Source: Psychroflexus lacisalsi (GTDB lineage: Bacteria; Bacteroidota; Bacteroidia; Flavobacteriales; Flavobacteriaceae). Taken from it: 64,000 bases of DNA. Numbering within the stretch: position 1 is the first letter of the stretch; each line of letters begins with the position of its first letter. Made by a program: the position numbers and the translations under genes. The notes beneath the pieces were generated by a model. It was not told where the DNA came from, did not search any database, and was given only the letters and a program-made list of their open reading frames with translations. This document shows, piece by piece, positions 47,462-55,904 of the stretch. Location: contig NZ_JAIQYZ010000001.1 in assembly GCF_020164495.1 (NCBI RefSeq), positions 372,001 to 436,000 of the forward strand, given 5' to 3'.

Positions 47462-48371
47462 ATTGAAACATCTTTGTTTCAATGCGACGGCAATAAGGTG
47501 CGTTTTCCTTGGCATATTCAAAGCCCAAATCCCACCATTTTTTCATTTGTTCAGGATCAAAAATCAATGAGTTTTTGGTCAGCATTTCCGGCGGATGGTA
47601 AAAATTCAAGTTGACGTGTTCATGCTGACTTCTTAATTTGCCATAAGTAAGATCGTTCCTGATGATTTGATCCAATAGAAAATCAAACACCCTTGTCGTC
47701 AGATCAAGCGCATTCGAAACTGGTTTTTTCTGATATTGTTTCTCTGTTTTAAGAACAATCACATCCACATCACATGCTCCCCGATTGATGGCTTCAGATA
47801 TCGGTACAATATTTCCCAGTCCGCCATCTCCGTAATCATAATTATCTTTGGACACCAAACTCATAAAAGGAATTAAATTGGCAGAAGCCCAAATCCAGTC
47901 GCAAAACTCCTTTCGTGTAAAGTCTTTTAAAGATTTATACTCAACACTACCCAAAGTGATGTTGGAAACTGTCACAACGACGTCAACCGATTGAAGTTTC
48001 ATTTTTTTAAAAAAATCTGGGGTAATCGTATTCAAAATAAGTTCTCGCAAGGCTTTGCTTTCGCCGAAGGTTTTCGATCCTTTTAGAAACCCTAGAAGAA
48101 TATTAAAATGATTGATTTTAATCTCAAATTCATCATCTTTTTTCTTGATGATAAACGGGTTTCGGCTGAAAATAGACTTTTGATTGACGGACGTGTAAAC
48201 CTCTTTCAGCTTTGAAATTTCGCCAATAGATAACAAAGGAACAAGCAGGCTTCCAGTAGAAGTTCCTAAAAATAAATCGTAGTGGTTATCACACTCAGCA
48301 ATGAGATATTCTGCAATGCCACCTGCAAAGGCACCTTTGCTTCCTCCTCCGGAAATGACTAAAGCTTTCAT
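47460..48371 (-). CDS. patatin-like phospholipase
   Basis: A 303-residue patatin-fold lipase with the oxyanion loop SGGGSKGAFAGG at residues 7-18, the nucleophile Ser38 in GTSTG and the catalytic Asp182 in DGG. The Ser-Asp dyad is thus intact. There is no signal peptide, so it acts in the cytoplasm or is a regulatory lipase. It is separated from the upstream M14 peptidase gene by a strong terminator. Confidence 0.92.
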   Translation of the reverse strand: MKALVISGGGSKGAFAGGIAEYLIAECDNHYDLFLGTSTGSLLVPLLSIGEISKLKEVYTSVNQKSIFSRNPFIIKKKDDEFEIKINHFNILLGFLKGSKTFGESKALRELILNTITPDFFKKMKLQSVDVVVTVSNITLGSVEYKSLKDFTRKEFCDWIWASANLIPFMSLVSKDNYDYGDGGLGNIVPISEAINRGACDVDVIVLKTEKQYQKKPVSNALDLTTRVFDFLLDQIIRNDLTYGKLRSQHEHVNLNFYHPPEMLTKNSLIFDPEQMKKWWDLGFEYAKENAPYCRRIETKMFQ

Positions 48372-48417
48372 GTTTTATTTTGAATTTAAATTTAAATTAC
48401 AATAAATTAACGAACAA

Positions 48418-48449
48418 AAAAGCCTGTTTCATCGTAGAAACAGGCTTTT
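48418..48449. terminator. bidirectional terminator between the M14 peptidase and the patatin gene
   Basis: AAAGCCTGTTTC pairs with GAAACAGGCTTT around ATCGTA, with A and T runs outside, 22 bases after the M14 stop codon. Confidence 0.88.
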
Positions 48450-48471
48450 TCAAATCAAAAACAAAATCAAT

Positions 48472-50979
48472 TTACATTTGATCACTAAAGAAAATCGAAT
48501 TCAAAAACAACTTGAATGTTCCTAGCCAAAATGCTCTAAAGTTGGTGTTATCTGTAAAAATCATAACATGACCTCTACCATAACTATTGTGTTTGAAAGG
48601 AACAGTTCCTTTGATTAATTCTAGATTTTCTTTGTTGATGTATCCGCTCAGAAGTGGTGATTCTGTATACTGAATCGGATTATTGAAACTTAAGTCATCA
48701 GCTTCCAGCATCAGGTTAGAATTTCTAAAAATGGCCAGTTCGCTGTCATTGTATCCGTAAAGTAAAGGATGAGATAAGTCCACTTTCGTGTTAAAAATCG
48801 TTCCACCAATTCGTTTGGCTCCGTAAAATTCACTTCGCTCATCAAAACTGATATTTTTTGCGATTACAGAATCTTTTTTGGTTTTGAAATCTATCATTTT
48901 CTCTGCTTTCAACCAATTTGCAGTGCTTTTGTAAGCAATGATAGTTCCACCGTCTTTTACCCAGTCTTTCAGCTTAGTTTTTCCAGAATCGTTTAAACTA
49001 CTTGATCCAGAGCTTGGGATAATAAGGTGTGTATACTTATCCAGACTTGTTCTATCGAAGTCTTTGGTGTCCAATTTAGTGACAGGAATCTCGAACCTGT
49101 AATCCAGCATATGCCACATTTCGCCGGCATCGTAAGATCTTACACCGTCACCAACCAACATGGCAATTTTAGGCATTTCGAGATGACTCATATTTCGACT
49201 TCCAAGATTGATTCCTTGTGTTAACCCTGTCTCAAGCGCTGAAATTTTAATGTGATTTTTCTTCTGAAGAGAATTCAGTAATGTATAAATTTCATTACCA
49301 GTTTTATTTTGATTCTGAACAGGTATCATGATCGTACCGTAATCAAACTTTTCAGTTGCAGATTGGAAAGGCTTTTGAGCCACTTTCACTCTAATGCCTT
49401 CCTCCATGATTTTATGGAGAACTTTTGCCGAGTTGAAATCGCTCCACCTCATGGCATAGGCATAGTTTGATTTGACGATATCAGATGGAGTTTTCAATTC
49501 TGGTGAGTCTACTTTTTCTCCTCTGTTTACCGACTTTACTTCTGTGAAATCAACATCAAAAGCGTGTTTGAAACTCCATGCCGATACATCATAGAAAATA
49601 CTGTCTTGGAAGGTTGTTCGTTCTTCAAACATCGCTTCAACCAATCTATTTTGCAATTGATTTTTTGGAATGATGTAAGACGAATTAGCTTCAAATTCTT
49701 TTCCATTTATAGTTTCATCTTTATTTAACTTGTAAAGCTCAACCTGATGCTGTTTTAAAATTTTAGCTAACTCATTAGTTAATACTGGGTCACCTTTTCT
49801 ACCAAAAATATAAGCGCCTTTTCCAGCATTTTTTTCTGCATTTCTATAAAACTGATGTTGTAAGCCTAAAATTTCATCTTTCAATTCTAAAGAGGCTTTT
49901 AGTGTAGAAAGAGCAGCGGTGAACTGATTTCTTATCGTGAACTTAAAGCTCAATAATCCGTTATCGGTCATTTGTCCAGAACCTCTGGAACTTCCTTGTT
50001 CAAAAAGAATACCTATAGACCCGTTGATATCTGGAAAGGTCGAGCCTTTACCGTAATAGAAATCATCAAAACTCTCTTTGGAATAGTAAAGCGATCCAAT
50101 ACTATCCAAAGCACTGGCATGATAGTTCCCCATCTTTTCAGTTAAATCCTGATTGAGTTGAGGAGTCAATGGATTAGTCCTTTCAGGAATTCCAGGCTGA
50201 AAGAAAAAAGAGGAATTAGATCCCATTTCATGATGATCTGTTAGGACATTAGGTCTCCAGTCATAAAACGTTTTTACTCTGGCCTGGCTTTCCAAAAGTT
50301 GGACGGGTAGCCAGTCTCTATTCATGTCGAACCAGTAATGATTCGTTCTCCCACCAGGAAAAATCTCTGAAAATTCACGATCCTGTGGGTCAGGATTCAA
50401 ATGTGTACTTCTATTTGTATTGGTCCAGTAAGCAAAACGTTGCAAGCCATCTGGATTAAAACTTGGATCAAGAAGAATAACTGTATTTTGAAGCATTTGA
50501 TCAATAGCCGGTCCTTCAGCTGCTGCCAGATAATAAGCTAAAACTAATGCTGCATTTGAACCGCTTGGTTCATTTCCATGAATGGAAAATCCTTGGTTTA
50601 CGACTATAGGCATAGAGTTTAAGTCAGATTCTGAGACTTCTCCTGAAATGATTTGAAGATGCTTCTCTTTAATTTCAGAAAGGTTTTTATGGTTTTCAGG
50701 TGAGGTAACCGTAAGCAAGAGTAAAGGTCTCTGTTCATATGTAAAACCTCTGTTTTCTATGCTGATTCTATCTGAAGATTCTGCGATAGTGGTCATGTAA
50801 TGAACTAGTTTGTCATGGCTTACATGCCATTCTCCGGGAATATAGCCAAGAATTTCGCTTGGTTTAGGAATATCCTGATTGTAAGTGACATCTGTTGGTA
50901 GATAATAATCCAATGTCACATTCTGAGCCTGGGAACTCATACAAACAATAAGAGTAAGTGCAAAAAGTATAGATTTCAT
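48472..50979 (-). CDS. secreted M14 family zinc carboxypeptidase
   Basis: An 835-residue exported peptidase (signal peptide MKSILFALTLIVCMSSQAQ). The M14 domain covers roughly residues 40-380: zinc ligands in SIHGNEPSGSNA (His134, Glu137), LDPSFNPDGLQRFAYWTN, and LTDHHEMGSNSSFFFQPG. The C-terminal half includes a class I glutamine amidotransferase-like fold (IAMLVGDGVRSYDAGEMWHMLDYRF) and GRGHVMIFTDNTNFRAFWLG. This two-part form is common in Bacteroidota and probably degrades peptides outside the inner membrane. It lies downstream of the TonB receptor gene, 87 bases away. Confidence 0.93.
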   Translation of the reverse strand: MKSILFALTLIVCMSSQAQNVTLDYYLPTDVTYNQDIPKPSEILGYIPGEWHVSHDKLVHYMTTIAESSDRISIENRGFTYEQRPLLLLTVTSPENHKNLSEIKEKHLQIISGEVSESDLNSMPIVVNQGFSIHGNEPSGSNAALVLAYYLAAAEGPAIDQMLQNTVILLDPSFNPDGLQRFAYWTNTNRSTHLNPDPQDREFSEIFPGGRTNHYWFDMNRDWLPVQLLESQARVKTFYDWRPNVLTDHHEMGSNSSFFFQPGIPERTNPLTPQLNQDLTEKMGNYHASALDSIGSLYYSKESFDDFYYGKGSTFPDINGSIGILFEQGSSRGSGQMTDNGLLSFKFTIRNQFTAALSTLKASLELKDEILGLQHQFYRNAEKNAGKGAYIFGRKGDPVLTNELAKILKQHQVELYKLNKDETINGKEFEANSSYIIPKNQLQNRLVEAMFEERTTFQDSIFYDVSAWSFKHAFDVDFTEVKSVNRGEKVDSPELKTPSDIVKSNYAYAMRWSDFNSAKVLHKIMEEGIRVKVAQKPFQSATEKFDYGTIMIPVQNQNKTGNEIYTLLNSLQKKNHIKISALETGLTQGINLGSRNMSHLEMPKIAMLVGDGVRSYDAGEMWHMLDYRFEIPVTKLDTKDFDRTSLDKYTHLIIPSSGSSSLNDSGKTKLKDWVKDGGTIIAYKSTANWLKAEKMIDFKTKKDSVIAKNISFDERSEFYGAKRIGGTIFNTKVDLSHPLLYGYNDSELAIFRNSNLMLEADDLSFNNPIQYTESPLLSGYINKENLELIKGTVPFKHNSYGRGHVMIFTDNTNFRAFWLGTFKLFLNSIFFSDQM

Positions 50980-51066
50980 AGAGTAATATTTTCAGTAATT
51001 AATAGTAAACTTATAAGTTGGACACAAAATAATAAAGAAAGTTGAATCTTCCCTAAAAAACGGAAC

Positions 51067-53583
51067 TTAGAATCTTAATCTGAAAACAAAATTAGGAGTG
51101 AAGTCTAATCCGTTTTGTGTGAAGCTCTGGATAGTTTGAGCTTCATCCAGCAAATAAAATTGATTATAAACATTGGAATTACCTAAAACATTCCACATAG
51201 AAAATCCAGCTAAAGCCCTGACTTTATTAAAAATACGGAAGGTGTAGGTAGAGGAGAAGTCTAGCCTGAAATAGTCTGAAAGCCTTCTAGAGTTTGGAGC
51301 TTCAAACAGAATTTCCTCTGGATTTAGTGGTTGATCATCAGAAGGAAAAGTAACTGTAACTCCAGAATGCCAGTTGAAACCAGCCGATAATTTTAATCCA
51401 CTTTGCTCGTAAGTTAAGCCAGTTGAGATGACATGCCTTATGTCCAAATTACTGTGAAATCTTGAAGGTTGAAGCGATTCAAAATTATAGTTGTTTTCTG
51501 ATAAACTGTAACTTACCCAGCTGGATATACGGTTTAAATTTTTATTTATTAAAAAGTCAATTCCTTTCACTTCATAGTTACCGTGATCTTGTGAGAATCT
51601 AAATTGATTTTGAAATCCCTGGCCTTGTGTCGTGATTCCTTCTACTTTTTTATAAAATAAATCCACATTGAAAAACCAGCTTGGTTTGATATAATTGAAA
51701 CCAGTTGAAATCTGTTGACTTTGAATTATTGGGCGATTGTCCAGGTTGGATAATACCCATCTTCGATTTTCAACTCCCAGGAAGTCTGTCTGTAAATCAA
51801 TAACCTGGGAAGTGACTTGGCTTTTTTCTTCAGCAAGAAGTTCAAGGAATAAATTATCAAAAAGTTTATAACTAAGATTGAACCTTGGTTCTATTACTAT
51901 TTTTTCAAATTTCGAAAAGTGATTCAAGCGTCCTCCAAGTTGCAGATTAAGTCTGGAATTCTCCGACTGGTAATTGACCTGTGAGTAAACACTATTGGTG
52001 AGGATTGAATTTTGAGTTCTTCTAAAGAAGCCCGGATTATCAATTTCTTCAGAATTTAAAATTCCAGTTTCATTCAATTGATAGCCTGCTTCTAACGCAA
52101 TGTTTTTATAAAGTTTTGTTTTTAGATTTACTCTTAATCCTATTTCTTGTACTTCGTTAATTTGCTCAAGTCTTTGTTGATCCAAAAAATCCGCATTTAT
52201 TGAATTTTGATTGTATTTGGATCCATAAAGCTGTATTTCAGTGTTGGTTGTTTTTGTCCAGTTCCTTTTGTAATAAATTCCACCGGCAACATTCGTTTGG
52301 TTTAAATCACTAGATCTTGTGTTTACACTATTTCTTTCAATATCAAATCTGTTTAATGAAAATTCATCATGACTAAAAAACAAATTAGCTTTTAAATAAT
52401 CCTTATTAGAAAGTTTGTTTTTATAATTAAAACTTGAATCATAAAATGAAAAATCATTGTTTTGCTGAGAGACCTGAGAGTCCTGATTTGTAACTTCTGT
52501 ATTTTGAAATGTTTTATCAAAATAACGGTCATAAGTAGGGCTTTCCCAAAGGGAATTGATGGACTTTCTAAATGAAAATTCAACGGAAGAATTTTGACTC
52601 AAGGGGGACTCGATAATAGCATCAGTATTAATAAGATTCAAACCAACCTCTGCTTTAAAATCACTGACAATAGAATCATTGGTTTGCATATCTATAAGAC
52701 TGGATACCCCGTCCCCAAATTTTGATGAAGTGCCATTTTTGATAAGTTTTACTTTTTTGGTCATGTAAGGATTGAAGGCTGAAATCATACCAAAAAAATG
52801 AGAAGTATGATACATTTTAATTCCATCCCATAGAATTAAGTTTTGGTCATGAGTTCCACCTCTCACATTTAAATAAGAGACGCTTTCATTTCGGCTTGTT
52901 ATTCCTGGTAAAGACTTTAGACTGAGAAGTACATCTGGCTCCACCAAACCCGGTAAAAGTCCAAAATCTTCATAATTGATTTCTAAAATCCCGGATGTGA
53001 ACTTATTAATCCCACTGGTTAAAAAATTTTTAAGGAGAACTTCATCTAGAACTTCATAAAATGGGGAAAGTTCAAAAACAGGACAACACTCCTTTTTTCT
53101 AGTATCTATCTGTAATTGTTCGGGTATATAGCCCTCTGCGCTTACAAACACATCTACTATAGATGCATTTATTGGAATTTTGAATTGACCATTACTATCA
53201 GAATGGAATATATACTTGTTTATTTTAAGATAAGAATCAGCTATTCCCTTTTTTGTAAGCTTATCTTTTGCGGCAATACAAAATATTTTAAACCCAGATT
53301 TGGGTATAATTAAAATATTTGATTCTGAATGGTATGAATAATCGAAAGGAGTAACCTCTCTCAAAAACTGAAGATTTTCTTCTAAGCTTGATAATTTCTT
53401 TTGCCTGGGCACAATGATATTGTCTATTTCATCGTCTGCGTATGAAAAAAGGACATTGTGTTCCTTTTCTAATGTATTGATGAAATATAATAATTCATTT
53501 GCTTTTTCAATCTTTTGAGCATTTGAAATGAAGGATAAACCAAATGCGAAAAGAATAAATAAAAATCGGTTTATAAATTTCAC
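51067..53583 (-). CDS. TonB-dependent receptor with N-terminal STN signalling domain
   Basis: An 838-residue outer-membrane receptor. Signal peptide to about residue 22, then an STN/secretin-like domain (about 25-105; NVLFSYADDEIDNIIVPRQ), which passes signals to FecR-type anti-sigma factors. A carboxypeptidase-regulatory-like beta domain (about 105-165), a plug (about 185-300; LNVRGGTHDQNLILWDGIKM) and a beta barrel ending in aromatic FVFRLRF follow. No SusD-type gene follows, so the ligand is more likely a siderophore, peptide or metal complex than a glycan. It overlaps the FecR gene by 4 bases. Confidence 0.93.
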   Translation of the reverse strand: MKFINRFLFILFAFGLSFISNAQKIEKANELLYFINTLEKEHNVLFSYADDEIDNIIVPRQKKLSSLEENLQFLREVTPFDYSYHSESNILIIPKSGFKIFCIAAKDKLTKKGIADSYLKINKYIFHSDSNGQFKIPINASIVDVFVSAEGYIPEQLQIDTRKKECCPVFELSPFYEVLDEVLLKNFLTSGINKFTSGILEINYEDFGLLPGLVEPDVLLSLKSLPGITSRNESVSYLNVRGGTHDQNLILWDGIKMYHTSHFFGMISAFNPYMTKKVKLIKNGTSSKFGDGVSSLIDMQTNDSIVSDFKAEVGLNLINTDAIIESPLSQNSSVEFSFRKSINSLWESPTYDRYFDKTFQNTEVTNQDSQVSQQNNDFSFYDSSFNYKNKLSNKDYLKANLFFSHDEFSLNRFDIERNSVNTRSSDLNQTNVAGGIYYKRNWTKTTNTEIQLYGSKYNQNSINADFLDQQRLEQINEVQEIGLRVNLKTKLYKNIALEAGYQLNETGILNSEEIDNPGFFRRTQNSILTNSVYSQVNYQSENSRLNLQLGGRLNHFSKFEKIVIEPRFNLSYKLFDNLFLELLAEEKSQVTSQVIDLQTDFLGVENRRWVLSNLDNRPIIQSQQISTGFNYIKPSWFFNVDLFYKKVEGITTQGQGFQNQFRFSQDHGNYEVKGIDFLINKNLNRISSWVSYSLSENNYNFESLQPSRFHSNLDIRHVISTGLTYEQSGLKLSAGFNWHSGVTVTFPSDDQPLNPEEILFEAPNSRRLSDYFRLDFSSTYTFRIFNKVRALAGFSMWNVLGNSNVYNQFYLLDEAQTIQSFTQNGLDFTPNFVFRLRF

Positions 53584-54488
53584 TTAGCTTTTAAAACGAC
53601 CTTTTCTTTCTTTATTTCATAGGTCAAATCTAGTGGCAAAGTAATAGATTTTAATGCATTTTCTAAGTCATTATGAATAAAACTTCCTGTATATTGTCTC
53701 GACATGTCAACGGTTGAAGTCTCGAAGTCAACGTCATAGTAATTTTTAAATTCTTTTAGAACTACATCTAAAGAGGTGCTCTTCAGAATTGTAGAGTTTC
53801 TTTTCCAATCTGGAGATTTGAAGACGGTCTTACTTTTTGAGATATTTTTGTTTTTCAAAGTAAAATGATTCTTTTCTTCAAGGACGTAAATTCTATCATC
53901 AACGTTTATTTGAACAGAGCCTTCGTAGCAAGCAACTTCAAAGCCATACTTTCTTGCTTTTACATTAAATTGAGTGCCTAAAACCTGTATTTTTCCGTAG
54001 GATGTTTCTACAGTGAATTTTTTTCCTTTTTCAACATCAAAAAAAGCTTCACCTTCCAAAGTCAAATTTCTTTTCGTATCCCAAGCAGAATTATCGAAAG
54101 AAATTAGTGAATTTGCGCTTAGATTAACGATCGAATTATCAGGTAGATTAATAGTTTGTGTCTTAGCAACTTCTGTCTTGAAGGTTTTAATGTCAGAATT
54201 GTTATTGAATATTTTGAAAATAGAAAAGGCCACAATTAAAATTGCAGCAACTGCTGCTAAGTATTGATATCTGATTTTATATGACGACGATTTTTTGGCT
54301 TTAATGTTTGACTCGATGTTTTTGAGAGAATCATTAGTATTGAAATCAGGGCATTTAAAATATTTCGCTTTTTCTGAAATCTTCATATAAGAATCATAAT
54401 CGTCTAACTTTTTAAACGCTTTTAATTCTTCCTCCGTTAACTCGTTATTGAGCCACTTATTAATTAAGTATTCTTTTTTAATATTCAT
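53580..54488 (-). CDS. FecR-type anti-sigma factor
   Basis: A 302-residue inner-membrane protein: an N-terminal cytoplasmic region (LINKWLNNELTEEELKAFKK), a membrane helix near residues 75-95 (YLAAVAAILIVAFSIFKIF), the FecR domain (about 110-210; QTINLPDNSIVNLSANSLI) and the C-terminal DUF4974 (about 235-300; LDVVLKEFKNYYDVDFE), which has the STN fold and meets the receptor. It holds the ECF sigma factor until the receptor is occupied. Start and stop overlaps show that sigma factor, FecR and receptor are one operon, 44 bases after the sigma gene. Confidence 0.95.
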   Translation of the reverse strand: MNIKKEYLINKWLNNELTEEELKAFKKLDDYDSYMKISEKAKYFKCPDFNTNDSLKNIESNIKAKKSSSYKIRYQYLAAVAAILIVAFSIFKIFNNNSDIKTFKTEVAKTQTINLPDNSIVNLSANSLISFDNSAWDTKRNLTLEGEAFFDVEKGKKFTVETSYGKIQVLGTQFNVKARKYGFEVACYEGSVQINVDDRIYVLEEKNHFTLKNKNISKSKTVFKSPDWKRNSTILKSTSLDVVLKEFKNYYDVDFETSTVDMSRQYTGSFIHNDLENALKSITLPLDLTYEIKKEKVVLKAK

Positions 54489-54532
54489 ATTAACTTGACA
54501 ACTAAACCATTAATTCTCCTACTTATCATTTG

Positions 54533-55057
54533 TTAAATTCCCTCAATTTCTTTACGTAATTGCTCCAAAGCTGTATATATTCTTTTTTCCACAGCCTTTT
54601 TTGATATACCAAGAATTTCTGCTATTTCCTTGTGTTTTTTACCTTCAACTCTATTCAAAAGAAAGGCAACTCTTTTTTCTTCAGTGAGATTGGATATAGC
54701 TATTTGATATTTGTCTAAATATTCTTTCTCTTCCAAAACAAATTGCGGATCCTGATTATCAGAGTTTTTTTGTTTAAAATTTAACTCATAATTCAAAACA
54801 ACTTTCTTGTGTTTGATTACGTTCAACGTGGTATTATTGGCTACAGAAAATAAGTAACTTTTAGCCTTTCCTGGAACAATTTTTTTACAATTTTCCCATA
54901 ATTTTAAAAAAGCTTCCTGGACCTTGTCTTTTGGATTATGCTCCTCGCCAAATTTGTAATAAATAAAATCGTGTAAATCTTTGGCGTATCTTTGGTGAAG
55001 TTTTGAAAACACTGATTTTTCACAGCAATTTTTGACAAGTGAATGAGCCTTTTTCAT
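54533..55057 (-). CDS. ECF RNA polymerase sigma factor, FecI-like
   Basis: A 174-residue sigma-70 family factor with region 2 (LHDFIYYKFGEEHNPKDKVQ, EAFLKLWENC, KAKSYLFSVANNTTLNVIK) and region 4 (LTEEKRVAFLLNRVEGKKHK, EIAEILGISKKAVEKRIYTA). No region 3, so it is an ECF type. It heads the sigma-FecR-receptor operon. The 78-base gap to the divergent lipoprotein gene holds the candidate target element at 55089-55115. Confidence 0.95.
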   Translation of the reverse strand: MKKAHSLVKNCCEKSVFSKLHQRYAKDLHDFIYYKFGEEHNPKDKVQEAFLKLWENCKKIVPGKAKSYLFSVANNTTLNVIKHKKVVLNYELNFKQKNSDNQDPQFVLEEKEYLDKYQIAISNLTEEKRVAFLLNRVEGKKHKEIAEILGISKKAVEKRIYTALEQLRKEIEGI

Positions 55058-55088
55058 AAGAGCTAAAAATATAAAAAAAACTCTTTGA

Positions 55089-55115
55089 GTAGGGTTTTTA
55101 ATATTTAAGTTGTCT
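55089..55115 (+). promoter_or_regulatory. candidate ECF promoter before the two-repeat lipoprotein gene
   Basis: GTAG (55089-55092) and TTGTCT (55110-55115) are 17 bases apart, with TTTT and ATTT also matching at fixed places in between. The same element, with the same spacing, lies before the fasciclin gene at 55849-55875. TTGTCT ends 20 bases before the ATG. The GTCT part resembles the GTC core of ECF -10 sites. Confidence 0.6.
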
Positions 55116-55135
55116 AATAAACGAATAAATGAACA

Positions 55136-55786
55136 ATGACCAAACTCTACAAGTATACATTATTATTTTTGATAATTATTTTTTCAGGATGTTACAATGA
55201 CGATAATCAAATCGTAGAAGCCTTAGATGCATCCCATAACTCTTCTGAATTGACTTCCGTTTTAAAGTCAATAACTTCACATGATGCCTCCTTTGATGAT
55301 CAAGTTGATAATACCTCATGTTTTAGTTTGGTATTTCCTTATCAATTAAAAGTCAATTCAAACATTAAAACATTTACGTCTGCCGAAGAACTTTCATACT
55401 TAGATGTTTCTGATGAAATTGAAATTCTATATCCTGTTTCTATTGCGCTTAAAAACTATCAAATTTTTGAAGTGAATTCGACTTCAGAACTAAATTCACA
55501 TAAATTGTCATGTGAAAGAAGTCTTGATATTGAGCCAAATTCCTGTGTTGATTTGGTTTATAATCTCACAATCAAACAATTCAATGAAATACACGGTGTT
55601 TTTAAAACTTTTGACCTTACCAATAATAAAGAGGCCTTTATGTACTTTGAGGAACTTCACGATAATGATGTTTATGAAATTCAGTATCCTATATTACTTC
55701 AGGATAGAAATTCTGAAAACACAACTGTAAATTCTAATTCAGAATTTATCAACACTTTCCAATCCGTAGTTAGAAATTGTGATTGA
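55136..55786 (+). CDS. lipoprotein with two related cysteine-bounded repeats
   Basis: A 216-residue lipoprotein (lipobox to Cys19, IFSGC, then YNDD, an export-like acidic signal). Residues about 61-131 and 136-215 look like two copies of one module: C-F/V-x-L-V-F/Y near the start, a middle TFTSAEEL-like (second copy TFDLTNNKEAFMYFEEL) helix, then an EI(L/Q)YPxxL segment and a final cysteine. I do not recognise a named family. It is divergent from the ECF sigma gene and carries a promoter element shared with the fasciclin gene. This suggests it belongs to the same regulon. Confidence 0.75.
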   Translation: MTKLYKYTLLFLIIIFSGCYNDDNQIVEALDASHNSSELTSVLKSITSHDASFDDQVDNTSCFSLVFPYQLKVNSNIKTFTSAEELSYLDVSDEIEILYPVSIALKNYQIFEVNSTSELNSHKLSCERSLDIEPNSCVDLVYNLTIKQFNEIHGVFKTFDLTNNKEAFMYFEELHDNDVYEIQYPILLQDRNSENTTVNSNSEFINTFQSVVRNCD

Positions 55787-55848
55787 ACGTAATTCTTATT
55801 AAGACGCTCTCTTGTTTTGTTAAATTGATATTAAATAAAAATTTTCAG

Positions 55849-55875
55849 GTAGTAGTTTTTTGATTTGTATTGTCT
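55849..55875 (+). promoter_or_regulatory. candidate ECF promoter before the fasciclin gene
   Basis: GTAG (55849-55852), 17 bases, TTGTCT (55870-55875), with the same TTTT and ATTT positions as the element at 55089-55115. TTGTCT ends 29 bases before the ATG at 55905. No Bacteroidota TANNTTTG -7 box was seen in this gap. Confidence 0.6.
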
Positions 55876-55904
55876 TATTGATGAACAATTAAACATAAAA
55901 GACT

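Noticed and set aside
54533-55057. A SusC/SusD glycan-uptake locus
   Set aside because: No SusD-like gene or glycoside hydrolase follows the receptor, and the neighbouring genes are a carboxypeptidase and a patatin.
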